Origin: Cephalothrix simula
Lineage: Eukaryota; Nemertea; Palaeonemertea; Archinemertea; Cephalotrichidae
Assembly: GCA_035591015.1 (NCBI GenBank)
Contig: JAXIUW010230952.1
Location: forward strand, 1 to 10,224
Reading direction: 5' to 3'
DNA: 10,224 bases
In this document: positions 8,001 to 10,224 of the stretch, in pieces
Layout: each line of letters opens with the position of its first letter
Position numbering within the stretch: position 1 is the first letter of the stretch
Notes under the pieces: model-generated
The model's input: the letters and a program-made list of their open reading frames with translations, nothing else
What the model was told of the DNA's origin: nothing
The model's database searches: none
Program-made: the position numbers and the translations under genes

Positions 8001-9069
8001 GCTCAAAGAATTAGACCAGCGAGTGTCTCGTTCGTTTGGTGGCTGTCATCGTTTCGCCGATAACCCGAACGGATTTCCCCCAGGAAGACCAAGGAACGCC
8101 AGCAGGGATCCTCGCACGATGCGATGGATGTAGTGTTTGCTCCAGGTTCGGGTCAAGGTTTCGGTAGGAACATTGTCATTCTATTTGTCATTGCAGTACG
8201 TACCATGCCCCCGTGCCTGTCAGGATCAAGCACTTTTCCATTTTTAAACCATAAAACCATTACAGAAGATCTTGATTGCGTTTTACACATAAGTGTAAAC
8301 GGATGATCATATTCCGGTAACGGCCACCAGGGGCCTTTCTTTAGGTATCCTACATTAATTCCATTTTGGAATACTTCAAGGAATTGTGGTCCTTCTGTAA
8401 AAGATAACTATTCAAATTAGTTAAAGAAAATAGCTTTAACTCAAATGCAGTTGCAGTTTATTTCGTTTTCAATTTACAATAAATTAGTTGTCTGACACCC
8501 ACCTGCTACGCTTACTTCAAAACGAACTTCCCTTCTTCGTGATACGAAATTGTCAATGTGACAAATGTATGTGCCACTGTCACGCTGCGTGACAAAATCT
8601 ACTGCCATTTTTGAACCCTGGAATTTGAAAAAAAACAACGCTTTAAGGAAGAGTTGTTTAAATCAAGAGAATAAAACATGACCATTTGTTTATTTAAATA
8701 TCCCGATAGTCAAAATATTTAAAAGCAACATCTCCCTCTGCCATTCCCCGATTGAAAGCCTTATCAAATGACTGGTACATGATCTTTGGTTGTTTTGATT
8801 GCTATAATGACCCTTTTATGGATTTAAATGGTAGCTTTAGTTAATATACAAGTCTTTAGTTGCATACAGTACTCTGTTTTTTAGTATTTTATCGAATTTT
8901 ACCCATAATATATTTTTCCCATGTGCCCAATAATTATGGCCCTTAGTTAGCTTTCTTGTCCAATAAATCATTGGCTGTGGAAATCCAGTTGTGTTGCAAT
9001 AAAGATAAAGTGGCTGCCCAACTGTCCCAATTACTTTGGTCTTATTGTGTGTCAAACTCATGGAGGGTG
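4437..9069 (-). CDS. Two-Ig-domain protein with charged C-terminal tail (five exons, 5' end missing)
   Basis: Joining 9069-8903, 8617-8503, 8394-8204, 7626-7485 and 5041-4437 on the minus strand gives an open frame of 405 residues ending in TAA. Every junction has an AG acceptor and GT donor, and the phases agree (0, 1, 0, 1). Using visible-peptide numbering, Ig domain 1 has Cys24, Trp36 and Cys74 with a DSGTYIC motif. Ig domain 2 has Cys130, Trp142 and Cys188 with DLGDYTC. Residues 206-405 form a Lys/Asp/Gly/Ser-rich tail with no cysteine. The Ig fold usually serves extracellular binding or adhesion; the ligand is unknown. No hydrophobic membrane segment occurs in the visible exons, so a secreted product is inferred, although a missed exon in the 2.4-kb last intron could change that. 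The signal peptide and any further Ig domains would lie beyond the right edge. Family membership is not recognised. Confidence 0.85.
5135..5185. repeat. GC-rich repeat-like scrap
   Basis: A G-run, then GAGCCACCCCTATACCCC, then GCGCCCCTGTAT stand out against the AT-rich intron. Such G/C-run segments resemble interspersed-repeat ends seen in marine invertebrate genomes. This is recognition by style only, and no boundaries or target duplication are visible. Just upstream, 5094-5127 has two copies of GGACCGAA. Confidence 0.3.
5380..5437 (+). repeat. 29-bp tandem duplication
   Basis: Two adjacent copies of CTGGATTTTGATATTT followed by GCC-AACATGA differ at only a few positions (5380-5408 and 5409-5437). 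Confidence 0.8.
6598..6850. repeat. Inverted copy of the satellite unit plus hairpin linker
   Basis: The minus strand of 6598-6671 resembles the satellite unit that follows: CTGTTGTTT, ATAACATACAG and AGGT/TCCTAA blocks occur in the same order as in the complement of the array unit. Adjoining it, TAGTCGTCGGACGCCACAAA at 6673 is matched in reverse by the segment ending at 6819 (GGTGGCATCCGACGACTA). The pairing fades inward to a loop at roughly 6714-6777. Together they make a foldback whose right arm continues as the first satellite unit. Confidence 0.65.
6816..7303 (+). repeat. Satellite-like tandem array, five units of about 100 bp
   Basis: Units start at 6816, 6917, 7015, 7121 and 7197. The consensus order is GACTAAAGTAAGCACCTGC, TGTATGTTATGTAATAAAAC, AACAGTCACTTAGATCTGG, ATTAGATTGCACATTTGCC, TATGCTTTCAGTATTTTTAG, AAAGTAAA. 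The unit at 7121 lacks its last third, and the unit at 6917 has lost a few bases in TGCTGTATGTTA. The array lies inside the last intron of the Ig gene. Known bivalve mobile elements can carry tandem cores of this size, but no such element is proven here. Confidence 0.88.
7485..7626 (-). CDS. Exon D: second half of Ig domain 2
   Basis: The acceptor is tttctatttcag followed by AATATT (phase 0). There are 47 codons plus one A, then a consensus donor GTAAGT (phase 1). The exon contains SELYIRRFKHSDLGDYTCRA, the strand E-F signature of an I-set domain, with Cys at exon residue 31 and 58 residues from the first cysteine in exon C. The final strand reads SLKYTFKLD. The start of the exon is basic and His-rich (KSTKHRHHSYH). 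The phase-0 split after strand C-D mirrors the split of domain 1, so both domains look like copies of one two-exon module. A 577-bp intron separates it from exon C. Confidence 0.88.
7627..8203 (-). other. Intron C/D of the Ig gene, unusually GC-rich middle
   Basis: It is bounded by donor GTACGT and acceptor tttctatttcag on the minus strand. The span 7710-8130 is clearly richer in G+C than the rest of the window and is open for 68 codons on the minus strand (7712-7918). Neither that frame nor its composition matches a known protein or an Ig exon. The change in base composition suggests an inserted repeat fragment, with undefined ends. Confidence 0.5.
8204..8394 (-). CDS. Exon C: first half of Ig domain 2
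   Basis: The acceptor is atcttttacag followed by AAGGACCA. The first two bases complete a Glu codon with the last G of exon B, and 63 codons follow. A GPQFLEV linker leads to FTLMC (Cys at exon residue 36) and VLWFKNG (Trp at 48), the usual 12-residue Cys-Trp spacing. A PWWPLPEYDHP segment precedes strand B and is unusually rich in Trp and Pro. The donor ATG|GTACGT is strong and in phase 0. The intron before it is only 108 bp. The plus-strand open frame at 8124-8306 overlaps this exon and is its antisense shadow. Confidence 0.87.
8503..8617 (-). CDS. Exon B: second half of Ig domain 1
   Basis: The acceptor is caaattccag followed by GGTTCA. The exon has 38 complete codons plus one G, ending at a GCAG|GTGGGT donor (phase 1). 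It carries the strand-F signature RDSGTYICHID, with Cys at exon residue 19, giving a 50-residue spacing to the first cysteine in exon A. A terminal beta-strand pattern (VRFEVSVA) follows. This is the standard C-terminal half of an Ig domain and completes exon A across a 285-bp intron. It is too short to stand out as an open frame, and the motif plus the matching phases support it. Confidence 0.86.
8903..9069 (-). CDS. Exon A: first half of Ig domain 1
   Basis: The acceptor is tttcaatttcag followed by CACCCTCC. The exon begins with two bases of a split codon (phase 1) and then gives 55 codons. Visible landmarks are a beta-strand pattern ending in YLYC (Cys24), a GFPQP turn and YW (Trp36), typical of I-set Ig domains. 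The sequons NKT and NTT (Asn8, Asn25) are possible N-glycosylation sites, which fits an extracellular domain. The donor I chose is TGG|GTAAAA, which leaves phase 0 and matches exon B. The frame stays open to 8837, and a second in-frame GT (AGA|GTACTG, ten codons further) could be used instead. In either case the conserved DxGxYxC half is absent here and must come from exon B. The ATG at 9061-9059 lies inside the domain and is not taken as the start. Confidence 0.82.
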
Positions 9070-9220
9070 CTGAAATTGAAAAATATGAATGTTAGAAGAA
9101 TAAACCAATTATATTTTCTGATTTGTCTGTTAATAATGCACCTGTCCTTAATGGGAAAATGTGCGGATAGAGGATGGGCCTAAGTTCTCTAGGGCGAGAT
9201 AACCCTGCCCAACAAGAAAT

Positions 9221-9257
9221 ATTCCTTTTGTATTGTACAGGCCCTTGTCAGTCCTGC
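9221..9257 (+). repeat. 37-bp direct repeat, copy 1
   Basis: It is identical over 37 bases to 9349-9385 (begins ATTCCTTTTG, ends GTCAGTCCTGC). It lies immediately outside the left arm of the inverted repeat. Confidence 0.95.
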
Positions 9258-9632
9258 GTTTCTCGACCATTGAATTTCACGAACAAAACATATCTAATTG
9301 TCTATGCTACAATCTTTTATTTTCAAATTTGACCTAATCTTGAGCCTAATTCCTTTTGTATTGTACAGGCCCTTGTCAGTCCTGCTTCTCGGAAGAAGAT
9401 AGGGACGGTTCTTCCAGTAAAGGTCAAAATTCAAAATATTCCAAACATAGTCATGTGACATATCGTAAGGAAGAGCACAAGACTGGGTTGTCTTAATGAC
9501 ATAATGACATAATGTTATTGGTAAGATCAAAAGGTTACCATTAGGCTCAAGACTAGGTCAAATTTGAAAATAAAAGATTCTAGCATAGACAATTAGATAT
9601 GTTTTGTTCGTGAAATTCAATGGTCAAGAAAC
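9258..9632. repeat. Near-perfect 93-bp inverted repeat
   Basis: Arms 9258-9350 and 9540-9632 are reverse complements with three mismatches by eye, separated by 189 bp. Blocks include CATTGAATTTCACGAACAAA and TCTTTTATTTTCAAATTTGA. In the gene's transcript the pair would form a long hairpin. No element ends or coding frame are seen. Confidence 0.93.
9349..9385 (+). repeat. 37-bp direct repeat, copy 2
   Basis: Second identical copy, immediately inside the left arm of the inverted repeat. The two copies therefore bracket that arm almost to the base. Confidence 0.95.
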
Positions 9633-10224
9633 AGCCGACAAATAATACCTTATGCCTTGGGTATGCTTATTGATTGGTGATGAGTGTAGTCCGCATGACT
9701 TAGTTTAAGGTCAAAGGTTAAATATTGAAAATATAGTTTTGTGCAGGGGTGGGTTGTATGAATACCTCTAGACACCGGGATGTTGATAGGGAAGGGAATA
9801 TCGATTAAAAGTCTGATACTGTTTAATGAGGTATTGAATTATCAATGGTAATTGTCAAAACAATAAGAAAAGTATTTATTAAATACAATAGAAATGCCAA
9901 CCAATTTATGTGAAATCATATGAGGCAATACGTTATAATAATCTTATGATCAAGAATGTGAGCTTGAGACCCCGTTTGAAAAGTGAGGTCGGTGTCTACA
10001 TAATATTCTGACACCCCATGGTCTTGTGGACACATCGTTAGAAAGAGCTTGAAGAATAGAGCTAAACTGGCTTGTCTTAAAGGAGTACCCAGATTACCGC
10101 TAACGTCAATTAATATTGACATAAGCATTTTATCAAAACACGTTTTAAAATGACATCAGACTACTATTGATTTTTGGGTATGTCGGAAGAAAAGTCTGAT
10201 AGTCAAAATATCCAAACTTCTAGT

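Larger units (their letters stand above)
9070..10224 (-). other. Intron sequence upstream of exon A, to the window edge
   Basis: The acceptor of exon A requires a phase-1 donor further upstream on the minus strand. I could not identify another Ig-type exon or a signal peptide before the right edge, so this is taken as intron. It contains the inverted repeat at 9258-9632. Frames of 70-78 codons on the minus strand (9294-9530, 9916-10128) show no recognisable domain, and the first lies in the repeat. Confidence 0.5.

Noticed and set aside
8124-8306. 60-codon plus-strand frame
   Set aside because: Antisense shadow of exon C, which has the Ig motif and matching splice sites.
9708-9720. AGGTCA-A-AGGTTA, a DR1-type nuclear receptor site
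   Set aside because: Short motif expected by chance; AGGTCA-like words recur in this non-coding DNA and there is no promoter context.
9916-10128. 70-codon minus-strand frame as a possible upstream exon of the Ig gene
   Set aside because: Lacks Ig landmarks or a convincing signal peptide, and no clear phase-1 donor links it to exon A.

Overview
The window reads as AT-rich nuclear DNA of an invertebrate, most likely a mollusc and perhaps a bivalve. The grounds are intron-bearing immunoglobulin (Ig) exons, long AT-rich non-coding stretches, many foldback and tandem repeats, and recurrent TACATGTA-type motifs. The taxon is inferred from style, not from a diagnostic marker.

One gene can be supported. 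It lies on the minus strand and enters from beyond the right edge, so its 5' exons, including any signal peptide, are not visible. Five exons read in order: A 8903-9069, B 8503-8617, C 8204-8394, D 7485-7626, E 4437-5041. All four junctions have GT/AG ends and keep frame, with phases A/B 0, B/C 1, C/D 0, D/E 1. Together they give 405 visible residues. A+B form one Ig domain and C+D a second. E is a single long exon encoding a 200-residue, cysteine-free, lysine- and aspartate-rich tail that ends in a stop at 4437-4439, with an AATAAA signal 59 bases further on. I see no membrane segment in these exons. The simplest reading is a secreted or matrix-bound Ig protein with a disordered charged tail; the family is not recognised.

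The rest is non-coding and rich in repeats. Left of the gene (1-4372) are a degenerate tRNA-like element at 232-302 (minus), a foldback at 598-1285, a pair of diverged direct repeats at 1385-1577 and 1743-1968, and a long inverted-repeat element at 2011-2791 bounded by TTAA. The 2.4-kb intron between exons D and E holds a GC-rich repeat-like scrap, a small tandem duplication, and a roughly 100-bp satellite array (6816-7303) preceded by an inverted copy of the same unit. The region upstream of exon A contains a 93-bp, nearly perfect inverted repeat whose left arm sits between two identical 37-bp direct repeats.

No bacterial, viral or CRISPR-like content was found, and no transposase or reverse-transcriptase reading frame.
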